A stretch of DNA of 64,000 nucleotides from Bacillota bacterium (GCA_023411575.1 JAEYOP010000040.1:434001-498000); one strand, 5' to 3'; shown: positions 31,748 to 41,655, numbered from the stretch's first letter. The notes: generated from the letters alone by a model not told the origin. Translations and numbers: made by a program.

Positions 31748-32935
31748 TCACAGGATGAACAGGATCAGTACTCCGAATATCAAAAAGGCGATTCCGGTAA
31801 CCAGCTTGATCGCCGGAAGCCTCCGCCTTAAAAATTCCGTCATGTCGAAGACGCTTTTTCCCCTGTCAATCAAAACTGTAAGGAAGATCAGCGGAAGAAC
31901 AAATGCGACATCATAGACGAGCAGGTAGATAAAAGCCCGCAGTGTCAGTGAAGAGCCGCCCTGTATGATATAGGCTATAGTTGCGATATAAATCTGTCCC
32001 GTGCAGAGGAACTCGCCCGCGGATATGATTACACCCAGCAGGGCGCTCATTAGGACAAGCAGCTTTATGTCGCCGCCTGAAGCGAACTTTTTGATCCATT
32101 GGTGATTCCACTTCCGCAGCCCGACCGGCAATTGGTTGACGATGCTATTGTATTTTTCTCTTCTCGCCGCAAAAAAGTCCTTTATGCTTAACCCGGCGAC
32201 GACCAGCACAAAAATCAGCAGAAAGCTTTTGGTCAAAAGGGCAAACCACGCACCATGCAATTGGGACAGGAACCGGTACAGCACGGTGCCAAGCAGCAGG
32301 TACGCCGCAAATTTTCCGGCGCCAAAGGAAAGGCCCATTTTCAGGACGCTTGCCCGCCTGGCCAGGACGAGGGACAGGAAAAAAAGCAGCATGGAAAGCG
32401 AGCACGGATTAAACCCGCCTATGAGTCCCGCCAGAAATACGCCGAGCGCGCCCATCCTGGAAAATTGTCCTTCCACCCTCTCCTGATCCGCGCCGGACAG
32501 CCTCAGCAGCACCGCTCCCGTTATGCTTTCCTTTGCAAATTCCGCCCGCAGGCCTTTTTGTATATTGCTTAGTCCGGAATAATATGCGTTCCCCAGGAAA
32601 ACAATTGGGACGTATCGGTCCTGCTTTTTGACTTTATAATAATCGAGATATTTTTGAAATAATTCGTAGTTTTGCCGATCCTCGATGTTATACACGAGGA
32701 TATCCGGTTCCATCCGGCTCCGTGCTTCAGCTCCGGCGCTCTTCACCTCGTTCAGGGATTCTTCCGCCGCATTGCAGGCCCGGCAGACGGAGCTGTAGAA
32801 ATAGATCACCAGCGGCCGGTCGTGCTCCCGATCCGAAGCATGGGCCGGAAGCTTCAGAAAAAGCCAGCCGGCAAATAGGGAAAGCAGAAATAAGCAGACT
32901 AGAAAGTATGATCTCAAATGTCTTCTCTTTTTCAT
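31748..32935 (-). CDS. CcdA/DsbD-like membrane protein with thioredoxin-like N-domain
   Basis: A 395-aa protein. ATG at 32935 with AAGGAG. Residues 1-35 are a signal or anchor segment. Residues about 40-150 are a thioredoxin-like outer domain (VIYFYSSVCRACNAAEESL, with a C-x-x-C pair). About six membrane segments follow, with GGFNPCSLSMLLFF and SAGEFLCTGQIY carrying the paired Cys of the CcdA/DsbD family. It should pass electrons across the membrane to reduce disulfides outside. Its place between a sugar-binding lipoprotein and a fucosidase is unusual. No cytochrome c genes are nearby. Confidence 0.83.
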   Translation of the reverse strand: MKKRRHLRSYFLVCLFLLSLFAGWLFLKLPAHASDREHDRPLVIYFYSSVCRACNAAEESLNEVKSAGAEARSRMEPDILVYNIEDRQNYELFQKYLDYYKVKKQDRYVPIVFLGNAYYSGLSNIQKGLRAEFAKESITGAVLLRLSGADQERVEGQFSRMGALGVFLAGLIGGFNPCSLSMLLFFLSLVLARRASVLKMGLSFGAGKFAAYLLLGTVLYRFLSQLHGAWFALLTKSFLLIFVLVVAGLSIKDFFAARREKYNSIVNQLPVGLRKWNHQWIKKFASGGDIKLLVLMSALLGVIISAGEFLCTGQIYIATIAYIIQGGSSLTLRAFIYLLVYDVAFVLPLIFLTVLIDRGKSVFDMTEFLRRRLPAIKLVTGIAFLIFGVLILFIL

Positions 32936-32976
32936 GCATTTCTCCTTCACCGGCCGGCTCAGATCATTGTTCCTGC

Positions 32977-34710
32977 TTATTTGGCAAACTGTCTGTCATA
33001 CGCCTGCTGATAGATGTTGAGGGCTTTCTTGATCTGCAGCTTATCCAGGTTCTGGATGAAGCCGTCCCAATCCTTGTCTATGGAAGAGGAGCCGACCATG
33101 AACTTCGTGAGGGACTCTTTGATATACTTGTTCAGTTCGACTTTAATCGTCATCAGCTCATCGTTTTCTTCCTTGGTCAGCTTTATGTGGGGAAGGGCGT
33201 TGTCCTTCTTTGCATAAGGCTCATACAGCTCCTTCGATACGGAGTAAAGCAGCTTTTCCAATCCGTCGCCGCTGTACATGTCGATCTTGGAATCCATATA
33301 TTCACCCATGCGGTAGGCATTGTCCCTCTTGGTGATTCCCACCTGCAGGTAGCTTTCATTCTGCGGGTCGGTTTCATTCCAGGGCCTTAAGGGAACATAT
33401 TTTGCCGGATTGCCGTCTATGCCCAGCTCTCCGTCCTTGGGCTGCCTCCAGTCCTTGTCCGGCACTCCGCGGGTCAGTCTGCTCGTTCCGTCGAAGGAAT
33501 AGAGATAGTCCGCCCATTTGACCGCCACTTCAGGGTATTCGCATTCTTTTGTAACGACGAACCTTCCCGCGTAGATGCCCTCATAGGGATAGGTCACCGC
33601 CCCCTGCACGCCATTGGGTCCTTTCAGCGGCGAGATGGCCACAAATTCCTTGTAGCGGTCCCCGCCAAGCTGCGCAAACATTCCGCCGTACCCCGAAGGA
33701 ATGGCTCCCACCAGCTCCGCATCCGGGTTTTCAACCAACTGGGTAAGCTGATTGTTGTCCTGGGTGAAGGTGCCTTCATAAATCAGGCCTTCCTGGTACA
33801 GCTTATTGAGATATTTCAGACCTTCCTTTATATCATTGTTGTAGTAAGGAACATCCACCTTCCCGTTGTTCATATAAAGGCCAAGGCCGTCCGTCGAGTA
33901 CAGGTCGAAGTCGTAATAGCCGAAGGAATTCAACAGGAATTTGTCGATGGTGTTTTCCCAGCCGGACTTGTGTGCTCCCGCCATGGGGATCTCATCCTTC
34001 TTGCCGTTCCTGTTAGGGTCCTTTTCCTTAAAGGCCTTCAGCATCTCATAGAACTCGTCGGTCGTCGCCGGCACCTTCATGCCGAGATTATCCAGCCAGA
34101 CCTTGTTGACCCACATTTTCGCTTCATAGGTGCAATGATAGCACTGGTTGACTTCCGGCATGGAGTAGATGTGCCCGTCGAGGCTGGTGATCTCCTCCCT
34201 GGAGCCCGGTATTTCCTGGAAGATCTTCTGGAGCTCCACAGCCTGCTTGTCTATGTAGCTTTCAAGCGGGAGGAAAACCTGCTCCTGGGTGCCGTATTGG
34301 GTGAGCTGTGCGTCTTTCAGCGCCTCGATCCCGAAGAAAACGTCCGGATAGCTGCCGCTGGCCAGCAAAAGGTTGATTTTTTCGCTTTGCCCGTCATCGC
34401 TCGGGACCGTTTCCCACTGGATTTTTACGTTGGTCTTTTCTTCCATGTATTTCGTGAATTCATTGGTTGCATAATCCGTAATGGCCGGATGCTGCAAGGT
34501 AACGAATTTCAGGGTGACCGGCTCCTTCACGATGGGGTATGCCCCCGGCCCCGATACGGAGCTGCCGCTGTCCGCAGTCTGGGAAACAGATGGTTCCGGC
34601 GCACCGGAAGCCGTCTTGTCGGAATCGTTTGAACTGTTGCTGCCACAGCCGGATAAGCCCATTGAAACAATAAATGCAAAGCACAATAGGAAGACTGCAA
34701 CTTTTTTCAT
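32977..34710 (-). CDS. Sugar ABC transporter substrate-binding lipoprotein
   Basis: A 577-aa protein of the LplA/family-1 extracellular binding-protein type. ATG at 34710 with AAAGGAGAGG. The signal peptide ends in the lipobox LSGC (Cys22), followed by a Ser/Asp/Thr-rich linker. GSYPDVFFGIE, WVNKVWLDNLGMKVP and PTTDEF-like helices are typical of the family, which binds complex oligosaccharides. It is directly downstream of two permease genes. The ATPase gene is absent, as usual for Lpl systems that share a common ATPase. The intracellular fucosidase behind suggests a fucosylated glycan as substrate. Confidence 0.92.
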   Translation of the reverse strand: MKKVAVFLLCFAFIVSMGLSGCGSNSSNDSDKTASGAPEPSVSQTADSGSSVSGPGAYPIVKEPVTLKFVTLQHPAITDYATNEFTKYMEEKTNVKIQWETVPSDDGQSEKINLLLASGSYPDVFFGIEALKDAQLTQYGTQEQVFLPLESYIDKQAVELQKIFQEIPGSREEITSLDGHIYSMPEVNQCYHCTYEAKMWVNKVWLDNLGMKVPATTDEFYEMLKAFKEKDPNRNGKKDEIPMAGAHKSGWENTIDKFLLNSFGYYDFDLYSTDGLGLYMNNGKVDVPYYNNDIKEGLKYLNKLYQEGLIYEGTFTQDNNQLTQLVENPDAELVGAIPSGYGGMFAQLGGDRYKEFVAISPLKGPNGVQGAVTYPYEGIYAGRFVVTKECEYPEVAVKWADYLYSFDGTSRLTRGVPDKDWRQPKDGELGIDGNPAKYVPLRPWNETDPQNESYLQVGITKRDNAYRMGEYMDSKIDMYSGDGLEKLLYSVSKELYEPYAKKDNALPHIKLTKEENDELMTIKVELNKYIKESLTKFMVGSSSIDKDWDGFIQNLDKLQIKKALNIYQQAYDRQFAK

Positions 34711-34787
34711 AATACCTCTCCTTTTTATTTTCGCAGGCCTGTGCAAATATGAGCTCTCTACCTGCATGGACCTGCTTTTTATACCCG

Positions 34788-35687
34788 TTACCCTTTCAGG
34801 GAACCGATCATGATTCCTTTTACAAAGTACTTCTGTATGAAAGGGTAAAAAGCAATCAACGGTAAGCTTGAAACAACGATTACGGCGTATTTGAGGATAT
34901 TGACCATCCCCTGCTTTCTGGCGATTTCCTTTACGTCCGCCACCATGGACGCGTCGATCTGATTGACGATCAGAATGTTTCTCAGCACAATCTGCAGCGG
35001 AAAAAATTCCTTTTTCGAGAGGTAGATCAGTGCGTCAAAATAGGAATTCCACGAGCTGACGGCGCAGTAAAGCGCGATTACCGCCATGATAGGCCCCGAC
35101 AGGGGAACGACAATGTTCCAGAGCATCCTGTAAATGCTGCAGCCGTCCAGCCCCGCCGCCTCGTACAGCTCCTCGGGAATCGTGGACTGGAGGTAGGTGC
35201 GGGCCAGGATCACATTCCATACGCTCATGGCGCCGGGCAGGATCATTGCCCACCAGGAATTGATCATTCCCATTTTGCTCACCACCAGATAGGTTGGAAT
35301 CAACCCGCCCGAAAAAATCATGGTGAACACGAAAATGCCCATGAATACGCCTCTCCCGAAAAAGTTCCTCCTGGACAGCGGATAGGCGGCAAGCATTGTC
35401 AGGATCAGGTTCACCGCCGTTCCCAGCACCGCGTAGATGATGGAATTCATATACCCGGTGACAATGCTGTTGTTCTTGAAGACGGCTTCATAGGCCGATA
35501 GGGAGATGTCCACCGGCAAAAGCCATACCCTTCCCGACACTACCGCCTTTACGGAGCTGAAGGATGCGCTGACAACATAAATCAAAGGATACGCCACTAT
35601 AATCAACGACAAGGTCAGAAAAACATACGTAATGAGGTCAAAAGCCAGGTCCCCTTTGCCGGTACGATATCTCAATATTCCCTTCAC
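34788..35687 (-). CDS. lplC: Sugar ABC transporter permease, LplC type
   Basis: A 299-aa inner membrane permease with six membrane segments. GTG at 35687 with GGAGGAACG. The coupling-helix motif EELYEAAGLDGCSIYRMLWN (EAA loop, about residues 185-204) and the ending YFVKGIMIGSLKG are typical of the CarB/LplC group of CUT1 importers. It pairs with the LplB-type permease 28 bases upstream to form the channel for the binding protein at 32977. Confidence 0.93.
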   Translation of the reverse strand: MKGILRYRTGKGDLAFDLITYVFLTLSLIIVAYPLIYVVSASFSSVKAVVSGRVWLLPVDISLSAYEAVFKNNSIVTGYMNSIIYAVLGTAVNLILTMLAAYPLSRRNFFGRGVFMGIFVFTMIFSGGLIPTYLVVSKMGMINSWWAMILPGAMSVWNVILARTYLQSTIPEELYEAAGLDGCSIYRMLWNIVVPLSGPIMAVIALYCAVSSWNSYFDALIYLSKKEFFPLQIVLRNILIVNQIDASMVADVKEIARKQGMVNILKYAVIVVSSLPLIAFYPFIQKYFVKGIMIGSLKG

Positions 35688-35715
35688 AATCCGTTCCTCC
35701 TATTCTGTCCGATTC

Positions 35716-36651
35716 TTACCACAGGCTGGTTTCGCTGAACTTCTTGGAGAGGGCGTTGCAGAAAACCATCAGGATCATGTTGACAACGGAGTTGAAAAAT
35801 CCGATTGCCGTGGCAAGACTGTAATTGACATTTAGTAACCCGACCTTATATAAATAAGTCGAGATAATTTCCGAAGTCTGTGCATTCAGGCTGTTCTGCA
35901 TCAGGTAAACCTTCTCGAAGCCAAGGCTCATGATGAAGCCCATGTTCATGATCAGCAGGATCGTTATGGTCGGCGCTATCCCGGGCAGGTCGATATGCAG
36001 GACCCGCTTCAATTTGGAGGCCCCGTCCACGATAGCCGCTTCCCGCAGCTCCGAGCTGATGCCGGACAGGGCGGCCAGGAAGATGATCGCCGTATACCCG
36101 GTGCTTTGCCAGACGCCGGTCCAGACGTAAAGGGATTTGAAATATTCCGGCATGCCCAGGATATTGGAGGGCTTCCCGCCCATCAGCCGGATGACCTGGC
36201 TCACGATCCCGGACTGGAGATCCGTAAACTGCATGATCATGGAAACGATAACCACCGTAGAAATGAAATACGGCATATAGGTAACCATCTGCACCGTCTT
36301 CCTGTAGAACCTGCTCTGGCACTCGTTCAGCGCGATGGACAGGATAATCGCCAGGGGAAAGCCCGCGACAAGGCTGTAAAGGCTTATGGACACCGTATTG
36401 TAGAGAATGGTCCAGAAGGAGGGCGAGTCGAAAAACATTTCAAAATACTTCAGTCCCGCCCACGGGCTCTGGAATATGCCCTTTGAGACCCTGTAGTCCT
36501 TGAATCCGATCTGTATCCCGTACATGGGAACGTATTTAAAAAGAATTAGATAAATCAGCGGAAGCAGAATGATTATGTAATAGGGAAAGCTTTTTTTGAT
36601 TTTGTCCGAAAATCCATCTTTTCGTATGGGCCGTACAGCTTGTTCTGTCAT
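35716..36651 (-). CDS. lplB: Sugar ABC transporter permease, LplB type
   Basis: A 311-aa permease with six membrane segments. FKYVPMYGIQIGFKDYRVSK near the N-terminus and the EAA loop SSELREAAIVDGASKLKRVL (about 205-224) are those of LplB/YteP-type CUT1 permeases. GAGGTGATC precedes the ATG. It is the first gene of the importer operon, downstream of the AraC-type regulator. Two 21-bp-spaced direct repeats and a -10-like TACTAT lie in the 200 bases before it. Confidence 0.93.
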   Translation of the reverse strand: MTEQAVRPIRKDGFSDKIKKSFPYYIIILLPLIYLILFKYVPMYGIQIGFKDYRVSKGIFQSPWAGLKYFEMFFDSPSFWTILYNTVSISLYSLVAGFPLAIILSIALNECQSRFYRKTVQMVTYMPYFISTVVIVSMIMQFTDLQSGIVSQVIRLMGGKPSNILGMPEYFKSLYVWTGVWQSTGYTAIIFLAALSGISSELREAAIVDGASKLKRVLHIDLPGIAPTITILLIMNMGFIMSLGFEKVYLMQNSLNAQTSEIISTYLYKVGLLNVNYSLATAIGFFNSVVNMILMVFCNALSKKFSETSLW

Positions 36652-36796
36652 CGGGGATCACCTCGATTAAATTATTGTATGTGCTGCAAAGTGCTGTGAG
36701 AGTATCCTGCAAATTGCGGAATCCTGCAGGGTATTTTGAAGACGGTTTTTCCTTAACGGATAATTTTATAGTACAGGAATTGATTTGTCCGGGAAA

Positions 36797-36830
36797 GGTA
36801 CATTTCTTGAAATGGGGGGTACACTTTTGA
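36797..36830 (-). promoter_or_regulatory. Direct repeats, candidate AraC operator
   Basis: GGTACATTTCTTGA (36797-36810) and GGTACACTTTTGA (36818-36830) repeat with a 21-bp period, two helix turns, as AraC-type half-sites do. They lie between the AraC-type gene and lplB. TACTAT follows about 20 bases downstream in the direction of lplB. Confidence 0.55.
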
Positions 36831-36855
36831 TTTTATAGCCTTGTACAGGCTTATT

Positions 36856-39138
36856 TCAGGCGTTTCGCAGTTCGCTCGGGATATATCCCCTGCATCTTTT
36901 AAAGGCGCGGCGGAACGAATGAACACTGCTGTATCCTACTTTCAAGGCGATCTCGCTGATGGTGATGTCCGTTTCCGTCAAAAGGCTGTATGCGTTGTCC
37001 ATTCTCAGCTTTTCCAGGTAATTGGCGAAGGTCGTTCCCTTCTTTTCCTTAAAGAAATGGTAAAGATAGGTTTCGCTCAGATTAAAATGAGCCGCTACAT
37101 TATAAAGCGTGAGATCCTCTTTCATATAGACCGTGTTAAGAAAGTTCAGAATCTTTCCCTCCAGAATGTCGTCGCTGCTGCTCCTTTTGGCATTGACCGC
37201 GTCGCAGTATTCCTGCAGGTGTTTGCAGATCCTGTCATAGCAATATTCCACGTCCTCTATGTGGCTCATTTCTTCAAAGAGGCATTCCGGACAGGTTCCG
37301 CCGGCTTGCTCCGCCACTCTGGTCAAGGTTCCCTTGAATTGGTAGATAAAAAGCTTCAGGATGCGGAACGGAAGTTTTCTTTCCGTAAAATTTTCCCGGC
37401 AGACGATATTCAGAAGCTTCTTCAACTCCGTGCTCTCCCCGGATAGGACCAGGTCGATCAGCTTTTTCTCCATACTGACGGAATAATGATACCATTCCAT
37501 TTGCCTGGGCATCTCGTCATACCAGACCAGCTTCTTTTTCCCTGCGGCGCTCTGATCCAGCGCCTGCTTCGCATCGGCATACGAGTAGCCGATATCCACC
37601 AGACTCGCGCAAATACTGCCGGCCGCAAAGGAGGTGTAAATGTTGCTTCTGTTTTGAAGCTCCCCATACAGGGTTTCCGCCATTTTTTCCACCCACGGCT
37701 TCACTTCCCCGGGCTCCGCGCTTTCAAAGGAAACCACCAGGGCGACGCTGGTTTCATCCAGGTCGCAGGAGGCGACTCTCCCGTCTGAAATAGCGCAAAT
37801 TGCCTGGTTAATCACCAGCCTCGAAATATCCAGTTCCTTCAGGATGTTTTTATTGATCAGGTCCCTGTAGCCGTGGATTTTCAGAATGAGTACGACATAT
37901 CGGGCGCCGGACAGCCGGATTCCGAGATGGGAGAGATTTGTATCGATTTCCGCCGGATCGGTAAAATGGCCGTTCAGCAGGCGTTTCAGAAAATCCGCCT
38001 GGATGACGGGCTGCTGGTCGCTCAGCTTCTGCCCGAGGTCCTTGTTGCTGTCGATCAGGCTGGAAATGCTTCCGCTTAAAAACATATACTCGTTTTTGTA
38101 TTTATTGCTGTCTCCAAGCAGCTCCCTTAAGGAGTCAACAATATCCCGGATGGGTTTCGCATTTTTATAGGTAAGGAAAAGAGAGATGGCAAGCCCGACC
38201 AGGAGCAAAGCCAGCGCAGTGTAGCATATGATACTGCGGATATAATTGACCTTTGTCATTACGTAGGAGGTCGGAACAAGGGTGACATACTTCCATCCGT
38301 TGAAAGCGGAAACCGTATAGGATACGACCATATCCTCCCCGGCGATCCTGGTATTCATTACGCCGTCCGAGTGCCGGAAAATCATGTCCGGTATGGCGAT
38401 CTGCTTCCCGTTCGGACTGATGGATGTAATAATCGTATTGTCCTTATCCAGAATGTATGTATACCCGTCGCTGCCAATATTGATGTTCTTCAGAAGCTGG
38501 TTGACCGCTTCGGCGTCTATGAACGCCATGATGCAGCCCTTGTTGATATTCGGGTACTCAAGAGGTATGGTCCACAAGTAGGTAATGACCGGCTTTTCCC
38601 TCCCATTAAAGGTGACGTTCGTCGAAGGAATATAACGCCCCTTTTGCATGGGGCCTGCAATATCCGAAATCCATTCCCGGTAGGACAGGTCCCCGAATTT
38701 GAAATACCTGCCGTACAGCAGCCGCATCCGGGTGTTCGCCGCCGCGTCGGTTATGATAATGTCGCTTTTGTTAAAATAAATGAAGAACTCCTTTACAAAG
38801 CTGTTGGTCAGGCGATAGGTCGACAGCTCATCCGCCGCATTGATGAGGGCGTCGATATCAGCGGACCCTTCGTCGATGGTGTTCATATAGGTCAGGGCAT
38901 TGACCTTCGGATTCCGGGCCACCCGGACCACCATTGCGTCCACTTCCTGCAGGTGCTTGTCGAGGATGTCCCTGCCCTGCTCCAGCATGGACAGGTTTGA
39001 GGCTTTGATATCCTTTTCGACCATATCCACCGTCTGGGTATAAACAAGGATAAAGAGCAGGGACGGTATAACAAGCATTACGATATACGATGCAAGAAAA
39101 CGGATTATAATCGTGTCCCATTTTTCAAAATAGCGCAT
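36856..39138 (-). CDS. Membrane-bound AraC-type regulator
   Basis: A 760-aa one-component sensor-regulator. ATG with GGAGGG. A membrane segment at about 12-35 and another at about 293-315 flank an outer Cache-like domain (GSDGYTYILDKDNTII; MVVSYTVSAFNGWKYVTLV). A HAMP-like and cyclase-like cytoplasmic region follows, and an AraC DNA-binding domain ends the protein (FNLSETYLYHFFKEKKGTTF, ISEIALKVGYSSVHSFRRAF). This plan is common next to Lpl-type importers in Paenibacillus and Clostridia, where it switches on the importer when an outside sugar is sensed. The direct repeats just behind its stop are the likely operator. Confidence 0.92.
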   Translation of the reverse strand: MRYFEKWDTIIIRFLASYIVMLVIPSLLFILVYTQTVDMVEKDIKASNLSMLEQGRDILDKHLQEVDAMVVRVARNPKVNALTYMNTIDEGSADIDALINAADELSTYRLTNSFVKEFFIYFNKSDIIITDAAANTRMRLLYGRYFKFGDLSYREWISDIAGPMQKGRYIPSTNVTFNGREKPVITYLWTIPLEYPNINKGCIMAFIDAEAVNQLLKNINIGSDGYTYILDKDNTIITSISPNGKQIAIPDMIFRHSDGVMNTRIAGEDMVVSYTVSAFNGWKYVTLVPTSYVMTKVNYIRSIICYTALALLLVGLAISLFLTYKNAKPIRDIVDSLRELLGDSNKYKNEYMFLSGSISSLIDSNKDLGQKLSDQQPVIQADFLKRLLNGHFTDPAEIDTNLSHLGIRLSGARYVVLILKIHGYRDLINKNILKELDISRLVINQAICAISDGRVASCDLDETSVALVVSFESAEPGEVKPWVEKMAETLYGELQNRSNIYTSFAAGSICASLVDIGYSYADAKQALDQSAAGKKKLVWYDEMPRQMEWYHYSVSMEKKLIDLVLSGESTELKKLLNIVCRENFTERKLPFRILKLFIYQFKGTLTRVAEQAGGTCPECLFEEMSHIEDVEYCYDRICKHLQEYCDAVNAKRSSSDDILEGKILNFLNTVYMKEDLTLYNVAAHFNLSETYLYHFFKEKKGTTFANYLEKLRMDNAYSLLTETDITISEIALKVGYSSVHSFRRAFKRCRGYIPSELRNA

Positions 39139-39168
39139 TTTCCCTCCTGCTCACAGCAATATCGGAAA

Positions 39169-40347
39169 CTACAGGATGTAATCGTCCAGCCCGGTGGCAA
39201 AGGCCAGGGCGCCCGCCCCGGTGATGCCTGCCGCCTCGCCGGCCGGCGCAAGCTTTAAAACGAAGGTTTTCCGCAAGGGCTCCCAGATAAAGTTCTGGTA
39301 GGTCTCCAGGACAAGTTCCGCTATCTCGGGATAATTTCCCAGAAGCCTTCCGCTCAGCAGGACCGTGTCCGGGTTATAAAGGCAGACCAGGGTTCCGATT
39401 GCGGCTCCGATATATTCCACCGCTCTTGACAGGATATTCCGGGCCCACTGTTCTCCACTTTTATAGGCAAGGTACAAATCGTCGAACGTGTCCACCGCTT
39501 TAAATTTCTTTGCCTCCTCGATCAGGGCGTGTTCTGCGATATAGGTCTGAAGGCAGCCAAACCTGCCGCATTCGCAAAGATGTCCCTTGGGATCTATGGT
39601 AATATGCCCGATTTCGCCTGCGTCGTTGGAATTACCCCGGTAAACCTTGTTATGGATCAGGAGCGCCGAACCCACGCCGGACCCGATATTCATCAGCGCT
39701 ACCCTGCCGTTCTCCTGCGAAGCGCCGAAAAAGGATTCCGCAAGGGCTTTCGCTTTCATTTCGTTGTCGACCGTAACCGGAAAATCCTTTATTTTTTCCT
39801 GCAGAATGTCACGGATGGGCACCTTCTCCCATTTCAACTGGGCGGACAGTACCATCGCGCCTTTCTCTCTGTCCACCAGGCCCGGAAACGCCGCGCCGAC
39901 CCCCACGATCCTGCTTGCATCGATCTTCGGATTTTTAAGGAGGCCCCTTACCAATTCTTCTATTCCGGCGGCAACCGCGCCGGGGGACTGGAAGGACGGG
40001 CCGCCTGTTTTTTCAGCCTTCTCCATCACCTTTCCGCTGAAGTCGATGATGCCCGCACCGATATAGTTTCTGTCCACTTCCACGCCGACTGCCAGCACGG
40101 ACGCGGAATCCACCTCCAGGAGGCTTGCTTTCCGGCCCACCCGGTTGACGGTCGTCCCTACTTCCTTGATCAGTCCGGATTCCGCCAGCTCTTCCGTGAT
40201 CCTTCCGATGGAGGTGGGGCTCATATTGACAATCCTCGAAATTTCCGCCCGGGAAACCGGCCCCCTGTTCTTGATCACGGAAAGGACCAGCTTGATATTC
40301 TGCTGCTTCATGAATTCCTGATTCTGTTTTGCCGCAATGTTTTCCAT
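39169..40347 (-). CDS. ROK family transcriptional regulator (NagC/XylR type)
   Basis: A 392-aa protein. GATGGAGACCT precedes the ATG. Residues about 10-70 are a winged helix (GPVSRAEISRIVNMSPTSIG). The ROK sugar-kinase-like domain follows, with VGVGAAFPGLVD, a glycine-rich NIGSGVGSALLI and the zinc motif GHLCECGRFGCLQTY (about 262-276). Members of this branch repress sugar-uptake genes until a sugar binds. The gene is directly upstream of the AraC-type gene and points the same way, so it may control the entire 11-kb carbohydrate region. It is divergent from the asparaginase operon. Confidence 0.9.
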   Translation of the reverse strand: MENIAAKQNQEFMKQQNIKLVLSVIKNRGPVSRAEISRIVNMSPTSIGRITEELAESGLIKEVGTTVNRVGRKASLLEVDSASVLAVGVEVDRNYIGAGIIDFSGKVMEKAEKTGGPSFQSPGAVAAGIEELVRGLLKNPKIDASRIVGVGAAFPGLVDREKGAMVLSAQLKWEKVPIRDILQEKIKDFPVTVDNEMKAKALAESFFGASQENGRVALMNIGSGVGSALLIHNKVYRGNSNDAGEIGHITIDPKGHLCECGRFGCLQTYIAEHALIEEAKKFKAVDTFDDLYLAYKSGEQWARNILSRAVEYIGAAIGTLVCLYNPDTVLLSGRLLGNYPEIAELVLETYQNFIWEPLRKTFVLKLAPAGEAAGITGAGALAFATGLDDYIL

Positions 40348-40533
40348 AGGTCTCCATCCGTTAAGCGTAAGTGTCCATTTCCATTTTATACGATTTTCCG
40401 GGTCGATGCAAGAAGAATTTATAACATCATTGGATTAATTGTTTTTGTGTTTAAAATGATTTATTGTCATTTTGAACAAATTCAGTCTTGTAAATGCGCT
40501 ATTATTCGGTAATTTGTTGAGGGTTGTCCCATA

Positions 40534-40562
40534 TTGACAGATGTCACCAAGGCGTTTATAAT
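40534..40562 (+). promoter_or_regulatory. Consensus sigma-A promoter with overlapping palindrome
   Basis: TTGACA and TATAAT are exactly 17 bases apart, a full consensus. The palindrome TGACAgaTGTCA (40535-40546) overlaps the -35 and could be a repressor site. It reads into the asparaginase gene at 40610. Confidence 0.8.
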
Positions 40563-40609
40563 TCAATTTGTAACACCAATGGATTTATTAAAGGAGTGAC
40601 GGAACAAGG

Positions 40610-41614
40610 ATGAACAGTCCCGGGCTTTTAGTCGAAGAATACCGCAATAAAATTCTGGAATGCGCCCATTACGGCCATCTGGCAATCGTCTCTCCGGAAG
40701 GCGTTTTCTATTCCGTCGGGAATTGCGTGCAGACTGTATTCTACCGGTCCGCTTCCAAGCCCATTCAGGCGCTGCCCCTGATCCGGCTGGGCCTGGACAG
40801 GAAATACGGCCTGACGGAAAAGGAACTGGCGATCCTGTCCGGTTCCCATCGATGCGAACTGGAACACATCGAGGTCATAGAGTCTCTGCTGCAAAAAACA
40901 GGCATCCGTGAAGAGCAGTTGATTATGCTTCCCGCCTATCCCCTGGATCCGCTGACGAAAGAGTACATGCTGAACCGGAATATGGATCCGCGCAAAATCT
41001 ATCACAACTGTGTCGGCAAGCATATCGCCTGTATCCTGCTGCAGCGGGAATCCGGCCAGCCGGAGGAGGACTACTGGAAACCGGAAAGCACCGTGCAACA
41101 GACCATTCTGGACTGTATTTCGGAAATTTCCGCCTATCCCCGGGAGCTGATCGGCACCGGAACAGACGGCTGCGGAGTACCTGTATACGCACTTCCGCTC
41201 CGATTTATGGCAAATGCGTTTTTGCGCCTGGCCTGTCCCGACCTGATCGAAGATCCCGAACTGAGGGCTGCAGCGACCCGGAATGCCTCGCTGATGAACA
41301 AATATCCCCGGATGATCTCCGGAAACGGCGCAATATGCTCCTTGCTCTGTGCGGACGACAATATCGTCGCGAAAGGCGGAGCACTTGGCGTATACTGCTT
41401 CGGACTCCGCAGGGAGCGCCTTGGCGTGGCCTATAAGATTTCGGACGGGTCATACGACGAACTCCCGCTGATTGCCGTATCCATCCTGGAGCAGCTCGGA
41501 TATTCCGGGACAGACACCATCGACAGGCTCCGGGACCGGTTTCCCAAAACGATCCGAAACGACTGCGGCGTTGAAGTCGGCGAATATCTGCCGGTTTTCA
41601 GGCTTTCCAAGTAA
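40610..41614 (+). CDS. Asparaginase, thermolabile/plant-unlike family II (PF06089 type)
   Basis: A 334-aa protein with AAAGGAGTGACGG before the ATG. YRSASKPIQALPLI (about 44-57), SGSHRCELEHIEV and the pair NCVGKHIACI and GTDGCGVPVYALPL are the conserved blocks of this asparaginase family, which resembles penicillin-binding proteins in having Ser-x-x-Lys. It should turn L-asparagine into aspartate and ammonia in the cytoplasm. It is first in a four-gene run with cutC, a transglutaminase-like gene and methylaspartate ammonia-lyase. Confidence 0.88.
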   Translation: MNSPGLLVEEYRNKILECAHYGHLAIVSPEGVFYSVGNCVQTVFYRSASKPIQALPLIRLGLDRKYGLTEKELAILSGSHRCELEHIEVIESLLQKTGIREEQLIMLPAYPLDPLTKEYMLNRNMDPRKIYHNCVGKHIACILLQRESGQPEEDYWKPESTVQQTILDCISEISAYPRELIGTGTDGCGVPVYALPLRFMANAFLRLACPDLIEDPELRAAATRNASLMNKYPRMISGNGAICSLLCADDNIVAKGGALGVYCFGLRRERLGVAYKISDGSYDELPLIAVSILEQLGYSGTDTIDRLRDRFPKTIRNDCGVEVGEYLPVFRLSK

Positions 41615-41655
41615 TGATCCCAAGCGGTAAAGAATAGACAACAGGAGAGTGTGAT

